NCBI GenBank assembly: GCA_021784265.1
Contig: JAJXTA010000155.1
Location: 1-6,745, forward strand
Length of the DNA: 6,745 bases
From: a bacterium
Lineage (GTDB): Bacteria > Verrucomicrobiota > Verrucomicrobiia > Limisphaerales > J093
Direction of reading: 5' to 3'
Part shown: piece after piece, positions 1 through 6,143 of the stretch
How the letters are laid out: every line of letters starts with the position of its first letter
Numbering within the stretch: the stretch's first letter is position 1
The notes under the pieces: generated by a model
Database searches by the model: none
Seen by the model: the letters and a program-made list of their open reading frames with translations, nothing else
What the model was told of the DNA's origin: nothing
Program-made: the position numbers and the translations under genes

Positions 1-1197
1 CTGAGGCTCCCAAGCTACGAGCTGGTGACCGGCACCGCCACGCCCATCAACCGCCGGGACCTGGGCCGCTTCCTCGGCGTCCAGTGGTTCGACGGGACCA
101 AGCCAACGTACGTGGACTCGGGCTGGTTCGCCAACCGCACCTTGGGCTGCGGCCCGAGCAACCCGCGCGGCGAGTATCAGAGCCCCGGCCTGAGCAACGT
201 GGTCTGGGTGGCGGCGCACAACCAGTTCTTCACCCTGATCGGTGTGCCGCGGGAAAACGCCCCGACGTTACTGGCCCGCCGCCTCGAGCTGCCCCCGCCC
301 ACGGCGGCCGACCACGCCGCCGACCCCGGCGGCAAGCTCAATGAGAAGCCGTTCGCGTTCGAGACGGCCTTCCTCTACCCCGCGCTGGTCCTGGCCCCGG
401 GCCAAACCACCGAACACACCCTGGACCTCTACGCCGGTCCCAAGGAATACAACACCCTGGCCCGCCTGGACAAACACCTGGACCAGGCGATGAACTTCCG
501 GTCGTTCTTCGGGTGGTTTTCCAAGGCCCTCCTGCTGTCGATGAACGGCCTGCACCATTGGGGCCTGCCCTACGGCCTGAGCATCATCCTCATCACCGTG
601 ATCATCAAGCTCCTCTTCTGGCCGCTGACCCAGGCCAGCACCCGGTCGATGAAGCGGATGCAGGCCTTGCAGCCGCAGATGAAGGCCCTCCAGGAGAAGT
701 ACAAGGACGACCCCAAGAAGATGAACCTCAAGCTCATGGAGTTCATGAAGGAGAACAAGGTGAGCCCCTTGGGGGGGTGTCTGCCGATGCTGCTGCAGAT
801 CCCCGTCTTCCTCGGCTTCTACTACATGCTCCAGAGCGCCATCGAGCTGCGCGGGGCCCGGTTCCTCTGGGCCTGCGACCTCTCCCAGCCCGATACCGTC
901 GCGGTCCTCTTCGGCTTCCCCATCAACCCGCTGCCGTTGATCATGGGCGCCAGCCAGTTCTGGCAAGCCCGCCTCACCCCGCCCTCGCCCGGAGTGGACC
1001 CGGTCCAGCAGAAGATGATGCAATACATGCCCCTCATCTTCCTGTTCATCCTCTACAACTTCCCGGCCGGATTGGCGCTTTACTGGACGGTGCAGAATCT
1101 GTTAAGCATTTTGCAGATGAAACTAACCCGAGCCGCCACCGCCACCGCCACCCCGGTCCCTGCCCGTCCCGCCGGCGGCGCCGGCCCCCGCCGGTGA
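1..1197 (+). CDS. yidC: Membrane protein insertase YidC (5' partial)
   Basis: YidC/Oxa1-type insertase, which inserts and folds inner-membrane proteins alone or with SecYEG. The frame is open from base 1, so the start, first TM segment and part of the periplasmic domain lie outside the window. What is seen: the end of the P1 periplasmic beta domain (to about base 470; VVWVAAHNQFF is typical), an amphipathic helix, a TM segment near 550-630, a charged cytoplasmic helical hairpin (MKRMQALQPQMKALQEKY), the family signature NKVSPLGGCLPMLLQIPVF near 756-812, and the last TM segments, including FPAGLALYWTVQNLL near 1063-1107. Alignment from memory with E. coli YidC is clear through the whole C-terminal domain. 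The groove-lining arginine is replaced by lysine (codon 607-609). The C-terminal tail is short and Ala/Thr/Pro-rich, encoded partly by three gccacc units at 1135-1152, with few basic residues. jag follows after 37 bases, probably co-transcribed. Confidence 0.97.
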   Translation: MRLPSYELVTGTATPINRRDLGRFLGVQWFDGTKPTYVDSGWFANRTLGCGPSNPRGEYQSPGLSNVVWVAAHNQFFTLIGVPRENAPTLLARRLELPPPTAADHAADPGGKLNEKPFAFETAFLYPALVLAPGQTTEHTLDLYAGPKEYNTLARLDKHLDQAMNFRSFFGWFSKALLLSMNGLHHWGLPYGLSIILITVIIKLLFWPLTQASTRSMKRMQALQPQMKALQEKYKDDPKKMNLKLMEFMKENKVSPLGGCLPMLLQIPVFLGFYYMLQSAIELRGARFLWACDLSQPDTVAVLFGFPINPLPLIMGASQFWQARLTPPSPGVDPVQQKMMQYMPLIFLFILYNFPAGLALYWTVQNLLSILQMKLTRAATATATPVPARPAGGAGPRR

Positions 1198-1234
1198 GCC
1201 GTTCCGTTCGCCCACCCCAACTCATCCCCGCGCC

Positions 1235-1684
1235 ATGCCTGTCAACGCCAAAACCATCACCGAAGAATTCCTGCGCCTGCTGGGTTTCGAAGCCGTGATC
1301 GAGGAGCATCACCTCGACGAAGGCTTGTTGTTGGATGTGCGGTGCGACGATGCCGGACGACTGATCGGGCGCCAGGGCCAGACCCTTTCCGAGCTGCAAT
1401 ACCTGGTGAACCGGATCATCTTTCAGCGAGATCATGAGTCCCCCAAAGTGACCCTGGACGTCGGCGGCTATCGCGCCCAGGCCCGGGACGCCTTGGTCAA
1501 GCGAGCCAAGGAAGCGGCCGACAAGGTCCGCCGCTGGGGCGACATCGTCGAGCTGGAGCCCATGAACGCCTTCGACCGCCGCATCGTCCACAACGCCCTC
1601 AAAGACGATCCGCAGGTCGAAACTCACAGCGTCGAAGTGGACGGCACCACGCGCAAGGCGATCCTCCTGCGGCCCCGTCACTGA
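1235..1684 (+). CDS. jag: Jag/KhpB-type KH-R3H RNA-binding protein
   Basis: Predicted cytoplasmic single-stranded RNA-binding protein of the Jag (KhpB) family. In Gram-positives it partners with KhpA and affects cell elongation and division; here that role is only inferred. The 149-residue product has a KH domain with the G-x-x-G loop at residues 45-48 (in GRLIGRQGQTL, followed by LQYLVN, both typical of Jag). A C-terminal R3H domain follows, with the R-x3-H signature at R115 and H119 (RRIVH) after the conserved LEPMNAFDR. It lacks the separate N-terminal Jag_N domain of the Bacillus protein (about 208 aa), so it is a short KH-R3H form, which also occurs in other phyla. The ATG at 1235 is chosen because homology starts almost at once (ITEEFLRLLGFEA). 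No Shine-Dalgarno sequence is visible, so translation may depend on coupling with yidC. Its position right after yidC is the classic context and supports the call. Confidence 0.95.
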   Translation: MPVNAKTITEEFLRLLGFEAVIEEHHLDEGLLLDVRCDDAGRLIGRQGQTLSELQYLVNRIIFQRDHESPKVTLDVGGYRAQARDALVKRAKEAADKVRRWGDIVELEPMNAFDRRIVHNALKDDPQVETHSVEVDGTTRKAILLRPRH

Positions 1685-1739
1685 GGCCGGCCCTCCCCGG
1701 CCACCCCCCCCGAGCCGCCGGCGCCCGCCCGAGGCGGCT
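1685..1739 (+). terminator. Two GC-rich hairpins after jag (possible terminator)
   Basis: Directly after the jag stop codon there are two perfect inverted repeats. The first is ggccgg (1685-1690) pairing with ccggcc (1697-1702) across a 6-base loop. The second is agccgcc (1713-1719) pairing with ggcggct (1733-1739) across a 13-base loop. They could stall or terminate transcription leaving the yidC-jag unit. However, no run of T follows (aaagagg instead), and hairpins arise easily in sequence this rich in G and C. Rho-dependent termination or simple read-through is equally possible. Confidence 0.25.
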
Positions 1740-1783
1740 AAAGAGGTTGCGGGCCCACCGGCGATGGTGTTCACAATACGGCA

Positions 1784-4700
1784 GTGAAGCCCAATGTCGT
1801 CGCGCCTGGACCCTCGCGCTCCCGCTCTCGTCCGAGCCTTCCTCGCGGACTTCCAAGCGGCGTGTGCCGCGCGTGGTCCAGCAGGCTGCCGCCCGGCCGG
1901 CCCCGGCCCTCCCCATCGCCAGGAACCGCCTCTCCCGAGCACGGAGTTGCGCGGCCGCGCCACCGCCGCCGTCCGTGGCTCGCCGGGTGGGGATGGGGCT
2001 TGCTGGGATGGGCCGTCGGGCTAAGCGCGGCCTCGGGGACCGACCTCGTCTGGCACCAAGCCGATGGCTACCGTTACGCGGAGGTGGCCCCGGCCCAACC
2101 GGGCAAGGTCGGCTTCAGCCTCCTGCCGCCCAGCCAGACCGGGATCACCTTCACCAACTTCCTGGCCAGCTCCCGCTACGTCACCAACCAGATCTACCTC
2201 AATGGGGCCGGGATGGCCGCCGGCGACGTCGATGGCGACGGCCTCGTGGACCTCTACTTTTGCGGGTTGGACCGGCCCAACGTCCTTTACCGGAACCTGG
2301 GGCATTGGAAGTTCGAGGATATCACCGCCACGGCCGGCGTCGCCTGCTCGAACCTCGCTTCGACCGGCGCCACCTTCGCCGACCTCGACGGTAACGGGAC
2401 GCTCGACCTGATCGTCAACACCATCGGGCACGGCACTCGGGTCTTCCTCAACGACGGCAAGGGCCACTTCACCGAGCAGAACCCGCAAGCCCCGCTCAAT
2501 AACGGGCGGGGGGCGATGTCGCTGGCGTTGGCGGACGTGGACGGCAACGGGACCCTCGACCTCTACGTGGCCAACTACCGGACCACCACCGTGCGGGATA
2601 TGCCCAACACCCAGCTCAAGATCAACGAGGTCAACGGCCAACTGGTCGTCCTCTCGGTCAATGGGCGGCCGGCGACCGACCCCGACCTGGTCGGCCGCTT
2701 CACCCTGACGCGCGACGGCAAGGTCAAAGAGAACGGCGAAGTCGATGTCCTGTACCTCAACGATGGTCACGGCCATTTCACTCCCGTGCCCTTCACGGGC
2801 GGGGCGTTCCTGGACGAAGACGGCCATCCCCTCACGACGCCTCCATACGATTGGGGGTTGACCGCCATGTTCCGCGACCTCAACGGCGACGGCGCCCCCG
2901 ACCTGTACGTCTGCAACGATTTCGACTCCCCCGACCGCATTTGGCTCAACGACGGCAAGGGCCATTTCCGCGCCCTGCCCCGGCTGGCCCTGCGCCACAC
3001 CAGCATCTTCTCGATGAGCGTCGATTTCGCGGACCTCAACCGGGACGGGTGGGACGATTTCTTCGTGTCGGACATGTACAGCCGGCACCACGACAAGCGG
3101 ATGCTGCAACTGGGGGAGGTGCCCCGCACCTTCCTCCCCATCGGCGCCATCGACAACCGCCCGCAGTACTCCCACAACATGCTCTTCTTCAACCGGGGTG
3201 ATGGCACTTACGCCGAGATCGCCCAGTTCAGCGGCGTCGAAGCCTCCGAATGGAGCTGGTCTCCCAATTTCCTGGATGTGGACCTGGACGGCTACGAAGA
3301 CCTCCTCATCACCGTCGGCCACCAACTGGAGATGATGAACGCCGACGTGATCGAGCACGCCGAGGTGCTCAAGGGGCGGCAACACCTCGCCCCCTTTGAG
3401 GTCCAGAAGCTGCGCTTGATGTTCCCCCATTACGCCATCCCCAACGTCGCCTTCCGGAACCGGGGCGACCTGACCTTCGAGGAGAAGAGCGCCGCCTGGG
3501 GGTTCAACACCCCCAATGTCGGCAATGCCCTGCTCATGGCCGACCTGGACAACGACGGGGACCTGGACGTGGTGGTCAACAATCTCAACGGCGTCGCTGA
3601 GGTCTATCGCAACGACGGCGCCGCCCCGCGCCTGGCGGTGCGCCTCCAGGGCCTGCCCCCCAATACCCAGGGGATCGGCGCCAAGCTCCGCGTGCTCGGG
3701 GGCGCCGTGCCCGTGCAAACCCAGGAGGTCATCTGCGGCGGGCGGTATTTGTGCGGCGGGGATCCGCTCCGCGTGTTTGCCGCTGGCAGCCTCACCAACC
3801 GCCTCACCCTGCAAGTCACCTGGCGCGACGGGCGCCATAGCGTCGTCAGCAACGCCCTGCCGAATCGGATTTACGAGATTGATGAACGCGGGGCGCTGGA
3901 GCTGCGGCAGCCGTCCCCCGCCGCCACCGCCCTCGCCGCCGCGTTGCCGCCGCCCCCCGCCGCCACCCCCGCCCCCTTGTTTCAAGACGTCAGCGAGCGG
4001 CTGCGCCACGCGCATCACGAGGACAACTTCGATGACTTCGCCCGCCAACCCCTCTTGCCCAACCGGCTGAGCGAACTGGGCCCGGGCATCGCCTGGCTGG
4101 ACGCCGACGGCGACGGCTGGGATGACCTCTTCATCGGCACCGGCAAAGGGGGGGCGCTGGCCGGCTTCCGCAACCGGCACGACGGCACCTTCGAACCGCT
4201 CACCAGCCCGCCGCTGGAGAAGGTCGTGATGCGGGATCAGACCGGCATCCTCGGCCTGGGCACGACGTTGTTGGTCGGCTCCAGCAACTACGAGGACGGC
4301 CTGACCAACGGCGGGTGTTTGCGCATCTATGACCTCCAACGCCAGGTGACGGGCGAGAGCCTCCTGGGCCAGGAGTTCAGCGTCGGCCCGCTGGCGTTCG
4401 GCGATGTCGAGGGCGACGGGAACCTGTGGCTGTTCATCGGGGGCCGGGTCCTGCCGGGTCGGTATCCCGAGCCCGCCCCTTCCCTGCTGCTGCGGCGCCA
4501 GGGGGGCCGGCTGGTGCTGGCCCAGCGCTTCGAGAAGCTGGGGTTGGTCAGCGGCGCGGTCTTCAGCGACCTGGACGGGGACGGCATTCCGGAGCTGATC
4601 CTGGCGTGTGAGTGGGGGCCGGTGCGGGTGTTCCATCGGCAAAACGGGGCCTATGTCGAGGTGACCGCGGGCTTGGGGTTGGCCGGCTTCACCGGCTGGT

Positions 4701-5692
4701 GGCACGGCGTGGCCACCGGTGACTTCGACGGCGACGGCCGCCTGGACATCGTCGCCTCCAATTGGGGCCTGAACAGCCGCTACCACCCGACTCCCGCCCA
4801 GCCCGTGCGCCTCTACTACGGGGATTTTGCCGGCAACGGCGTTGTGGACCTGGTGGAAGCCTATTTCGACCCCGAGACCGGCAAGGAAGTCCCCCGCCGC
4901 GGCTTCCGCCCGGTCAAAGACGCGATGCCGTTCATCCAGGAAAAGGCCGAGAGCTTCGAGGCGTATGGACGGGCTAGCTTGCGGGAGCTTTACGGCGAGA
5001 AGCTCAAGAGCGCCGGCGTGGTCGAGGCCACCACCCTGGCCACGATGGTCTTTCTCAACTGCGGCGATCATTTCGAGGCCGTGCCGCTGCCGGCCGAGGC
5101 CCAGTGGAGCCCGGCGTTTGGCATCAGCGTCGCCGACCTGGACGGCGACGGCGCCGAGGATATTTTCCTGAGCCAGAACTTCTTCGCCGTCAACCCCGAC
5201 GAATGGCGCCAGGACGCCGGCCGGGGCCTGCTGCTGCGCGGCGACGGCCACGGCGGGTTCACCCCCATGCCCGGGCAAGCGAGCGGGATCGAGGTCTATG
5301 GGGAACAGAGGGGTTGCGCCCTGTCGGACTACGACGGCGACGGTCGGGTGGACTTGGCGGTGACTCAGAACGGAAACGCCACCAAGCTCTTTCATAACAT
5401 CGGCGCCCAGCCCGGGCTCCGGGTGCGGCTGGCCGGGCCGGCGGGCAACCCCGGGAGTGTCGGGGCCTTGTTGCGGCTCAAGTTCGGCGAGCGCCTCGGG
5501 CCCGCCCGCGAGGTCCAAGCCGGCTCCGGTTACTGGTCGTGCAACAGCCTGGTCCAAGTCCTGGCGACGCCCACCGCCCCCACCCAGCTCTGGGTGCGCT
5601 GGCCCGGCGGCAAAACCACGACCAGCGATCTCCCACCCCAAGCCCGGGAGATCGCGGTGGACGCCAGCGGGACCGTCCGCGTCCTGCGCTAG
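1784..5692 (+). CDS. Large secreted FG-GAP/VCBS-repeat protein with two ASPIC/UnbV domains (CRTAC1 family)
   Basis: Probably an exported calcium-binding beta-propeller protein of unknown function; no catalytic motif is recognised. With the GTG at 1784 it has 1302 residues. Residues 57-63 (RPRHRRR) and the hydrophobic stretch at about 64-83 (ending GLSAASG) look like a signal peptide, but the 56 residues before it are Pro/Arg/Ser-rich and implausible, so the true start is unclear. A GTG at 1862 is an alternative, and no in-frame ATG precedes the first repeat. The first half has the family opening TGITFTNFL (119-127), seven D-x-D/N-x-D/N-G loops starting at residues 148, 200, 251, 365, 417, 498 and 587, then ASPIC/UnbV domain 1 (about 615-705). 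A Pro/Ala linker (about 708-731) follows. The second half opens with LFQDVSERL and NFDDFARQPLLPN, continues with seven loops at 773, 874, 929, 980, 1014, 1118 and 1182, and ends in ASPIC/UnbV domain 2 (about 1211-1302). The loops at 874 and 1014 are degenerate. The Asp/Gly-rich coding bias matches the rest of the window. Confidence 0.9.
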   Translation: MKPNVVAPGPSRSRSRPSLPRGLPSGVCRAWSSRLPPGRPRPSPSPGTASPEHGVARPRHRRRPWLAGWGWGLLGWAVGLSAASGTDLVWHQADGYRYAEVAPAQPGKVGFSLLPPSQTGITFTNFLASSRYVTNQIYLNGAGMAAGDVDGDGLVDLYFCGLDRPNVLYRNLGHWKFEDITATAGVACSNLASTGATFADLDGNGTLDLIVNTIGHGTRVFLNDGKGHFTEQNPQAPLNNGRGAMSLALADVDGNGTLDLYVANYRTTTVRDMPNTQLKINEVNGQLVVLSVNGRPATDPDLVGRFTLTRDGKVKENGEVDVLYLNDGHGHFTPVPFTGGAFLDEDGHPLTTPPYDWGLTAMFRDLNGDGAPDLYVCNDFDSPDRIWLNDGKGHFRALPRLALRHTSIFSMSVDFADLNRDGWDDFFVSDMYSRHHDKRMLQLGEVPRTFLPIGAIDNRPQYSHNMLFFNRGDGTYAEIAQFSGVEASEWSWSPNFLDVDLDGYEDLLITVGHQLEMMNADVIEHAEVLKGRQHLAPFEVQKLRLMFPHYAIPNVAFRNRGDLTFEEKSAAWGFNTPNVGNALLMADLDNDGDLDVVVNNLNGVAEVYRNDGAAPRLAVRLQGLPPNTQGIGAKLRVLGGAVPVQTQEVICGGRYLCGGDPLRVFAAGSLTNRLTLQVTWRDGRHSVVSNALPNRIYEIDERGALELRQPSPAATALAAALPPPPAATPAPLFQDVSERLRHAHHEDNFDDFARQPLLPNRLSELGPGIAWLDADGDGWDDLFIGTGKGGALAGFRNRHDGTFEPLTSPPLEKVVMRDQTGILGLGTTLLVGSSNYEDGLTNGGCLRIYDLQRQVTGESLLGQEFSVGPLAFGDVEGDGNLWLFIGGRVLPGRYPEPAPSLLLRRQGGRLVLAQRFEKLGLVSGAVFSDLDGDGIPELILACEWGPVRVFHRQNGAYVEVTAGLGLAGFTGWWHGVATGDFDGDGRLDIVASNWGLNSRYHPTPAQPVRLYYGDFAGNGVVDLVEAYFDPETGKEVPRRGFRPVKDAMPFIQEKAESFEAYGRASLRELYGEKLKSAGVVEATTLATMVFLNCGDHFEAVPLPAEAQWSPAFGISVADLDGDGAEDIFLSQNFFAVNPDEWRQDAGRGLLLRGDGHGGFTPMPGQASGIEVYGEQRGCALSDYDGDGRVDLAVTQNGNATKLFHNIGAQPGLRVRLAGPAGNPGSVGALLRLKFGERLGPAREVQAGSGYWSCNSLVQVLATPTAPTQLWVRWPGGKTTTSDLPPQAREIAVDASGTVRVLR
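2225..3583 (+). repeat. First block of seven FG-GAP/VCBS calcium-loop repeats
   Basis: Protein-level repeats inside the large CRTAC1-type gene. Loops start at bases 2225, 2381, 2534, 2876, 3032, 3275 and 3542. The pattern is D-x-D/N-x-D/N-G-x-x-D/E-hydrophobic, for example DVDGDGLVDLYF and DLDNDGDLDVVV. Spacing is uneven (about 51 codons between the first three, 114 between the third and fourth), so longer insert strands or loops separate the units. Seven units would suit a seven-bladed propeller, as in integrin-alpha-like FG-GAP folds; this is an inference from the count. Confidence 0.85.
3626..3898 (+). other. ASPIC/UnbV domain 1 (coding segment)
   Basis: Segment for residues about 615-705 of the large repeat protein. 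It has the order typical of ASPIC/UnbV: a beta strand LAVRLQG, then GIGAKLRV, then the central VICGGRYLCGGDPLRVFAAG, then LTLQVTWRDGR near the end. This domain usually sits at the C-terminus of CRTAC1-like proteins; here it lies in the middle. Its biochemical function is unknown. Confidence 0.8.
3905..3976 (+). other. Proline/alanine-rich interdomain linker
   Basis: Codes for about 24 residues (708-731) made almost only of Pro, Ala, Thr and Ser, including four prolines in a row, on a ccgcc-rich DNA tract. It joins the two homologous halves of the protein and is probably flexible. Low-complexity tracts like this can vary in length between strains and are prone to sequencing errors. Confidence 0.7.
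4100..5368 (+). repeat. Second block of seven FG-GAP/VCBS calcium-loop repeats
   Basis: Loops start at bases 4100, 4403, 4568, 4721, 4823, 5135 and 5327. Five are canonical (for example DADGDGWDDLFI and DFDGDGRLDIVA). The loop at 4403 (DVEGDGNLWLFI) has lost two acidic ligands, and the one at 4823 (DFAGNGVVDLV) has Ala in place of the second acid. Between loops five and six lies a roughly helical, charged insert (about residues 1040-1075, KDAMPFIQEKAESFEAYG onward) that is absent from the first block. The two blocks are therefore homologous but have diverged. Confidence 0.85.
5414..5689 (+). other. ASPIC/UnbV domain 2 (coding segment)
   Basis: Segment for residues about 1211-1302, the extreme C-terminus of the large repeat protein. 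Its order matches domain 1: LRVRLAGPAG, then GSVGALLRLKFG, then REVQAGSGYWSCNSLVQVLA, then LWVRWPGGKTT. The GSGYWSCNS segment corresponds to CGGRYLCGGDP in domain 1. This is the usual C-terminal position for the domain. Confidence 0.8.
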
Positions 5693-5785
5693 CCGCGCCC
5701 GCATCGACCGCCCAGCCCAAACCGGGCGCGCGGCCGCCACCCGAAACCCGACCCGCCGACCCGTCGCGGACGGAACTCCGATCGA

Positions 5786-5908
5786 TCAGAAGTGGACGCG
5801 GAAGATTTCGGTAAGAAACGGCAGGACAAACACCGTCGCCGAAACAATGGCGCGGGTGGCAACGGTGCGTAATGACCGCAGGAGCTGCTTCGTGTCATTG
5901 TCGTTCAT
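5786..5908 (-). CDS. Putative small membrane peptide (40 aa)
   Basis: Not recognised as any named family. The 40-residue product has a charged, polar start (MNDNDTKQLLRSLR) and then a hydrophobic segment (about residues 20-36, AIVSATVFVLPFLTEIF), consistent with one membrane-spanning or membrane-bound helix with basic residues on its N-terminal side. The ATG is preceded by a purine tract (GAAAGAGAG), unlike the + strand genes here, which have no visible ribosome site. Codon use looks ordinary and the stop is TGA. It lies between the convergent large repeat gene and the PEP-CTERM fragment, alone or downstream of the latter. The GC content of this stretch is visibly lower than that of the repeat gene. 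It could be a chance ORF, since it is short. Confidence 0.45.
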   Translation of the reverse strand: MNDNDTKQLLRSLRTVATRAIVSATVFVLPFLTEIFRVHF

Positions 5909-5911
5909 AGG

Positions 5912-5920
5912 CTCTCTTTC
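5912..5920 (-). promoter_or_regulatory. Purine-rich ribosome binding site for the 40-aa ORF
   Basis: Read on the - strand this is GAAAGAGAG, ending three bases before the ATG at 5908. The AAAGAG part is five bases from the start codon, a short but workable Shine-Dalgarno spacing. It supports this ATG over the longer upstream reading of the same frame, which is only GC-rich noise. Confidence 0.4.
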
Positions 5921-5991
5921 GTTCTGGTCAACCGCGGTTCGCCCTGGCGGGCACGGCGCTTGGCGGAGACGCCCGGCTCCCCCCGACCACC

Positions 5992-6126
5992 TCATCCACC
6001 ACGGCCCCTCGCGCATCCTCGCACCACGACCACACCCAAGCCCAGCAGCGCCCACGTCTCCGGCTCCGGGACCACCGCGAACGGGGAGAACTGGATGTCG
6101 TCCAAGCGCAACACGCTACGAACAAT
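5992..6126 (-). pseudogene. Orphan C-terminal fragment of a PEP-CTERM sorting-signal protein
   Basis: The - strand frame is open for 44 codons between a TGA at 6127-6129 and its own TGA at 5992-5994. It contains LDDIQFSPFAVVPEPETWAL, then LGLGVVVV, then an Arg-rich end (RGCARGRGG). This is the complete PEP-CTERM signal: a V-P-E-P motif, a hydrophobic helix and a basic tail at the stop. In the known pathway it directs exported proteins to exosortase for cleavage and surface or EPS attachment. The L-D-D-I-Q-F-S lead-in is also typical of these proteins. No signal peptide or protein body exists upstream: the frame closes at once and the next gene upstream is a truncated glycosyltransferase. It is therefore read as the 3' remnant of a deleted gene. 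The only internal start candidates (GTG and TTG at codons 5, 6 and 8) would leave no exported domain. Confidence 0.75.
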
Positions 6127-6130
6127 TCAC

Positions 6131-6143
6131 TCTAGAAGCTTCT
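6131..6143. repeat. Overlapping palindromes at the gene-remnant junction
   Basis: TCTAGA (6131-6136) overlaps the perfect 10-base palindrome AGAAGCTTCT (6134-6143), just past the glycosyltransferase stop and just before the PEP-CTERM remnant frame. It is AT-rich against a GC-rich background. It is too short to be a convincing terminator and has no T-tract. It may mark the breakpoint or be coincidence. Confidence 0.35.

Noticed and set aside
1748..1778. Possible promoter for the large repeat gene (TTGCGG, then CACAAT)
   Set aside because: Only partial matches to the -35 and -10 consensus, with a 19-base spacer; not distinguishable from chance.
1046..1963. A 305-codon - strand frame over the yidC end, jag and the following gap
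   Set aside because: It lies antisense to clear yidC and jag coding sequence and has low-complexity Arg/Gly/Ala content; it is a by-product of high GC.
2021..5740. A 1239-codon open frame on the - strand, antisense to the large repeat gene
   Set aside because: It mirrors the GC-rich, Asp/Gly-heavy codons of the real gene. Its translation is Val/Gly/Ala/Gln/His-rich without any domain, whereas the + strand frame has 14 calcium loops and two ASPIC/UnbV domains.
5693..5785. Possible terminator between the convergent repeat gene and the small ORF (ccgtc-gcg-gacgg at 5761-5773)
   Set aside because: The stem has only five base pairs with no T-tract on either side, so it is too weak to call.
6131..6141. 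Adjacent XbaI-like and HindIII-like hexamers suggesting a cloning-vector polylinker
   Set aside because: Neighbouring bases do not continue into any polylinker I recognise, and short palindromes can occur by chance; kept only as a palindrome at the junction.
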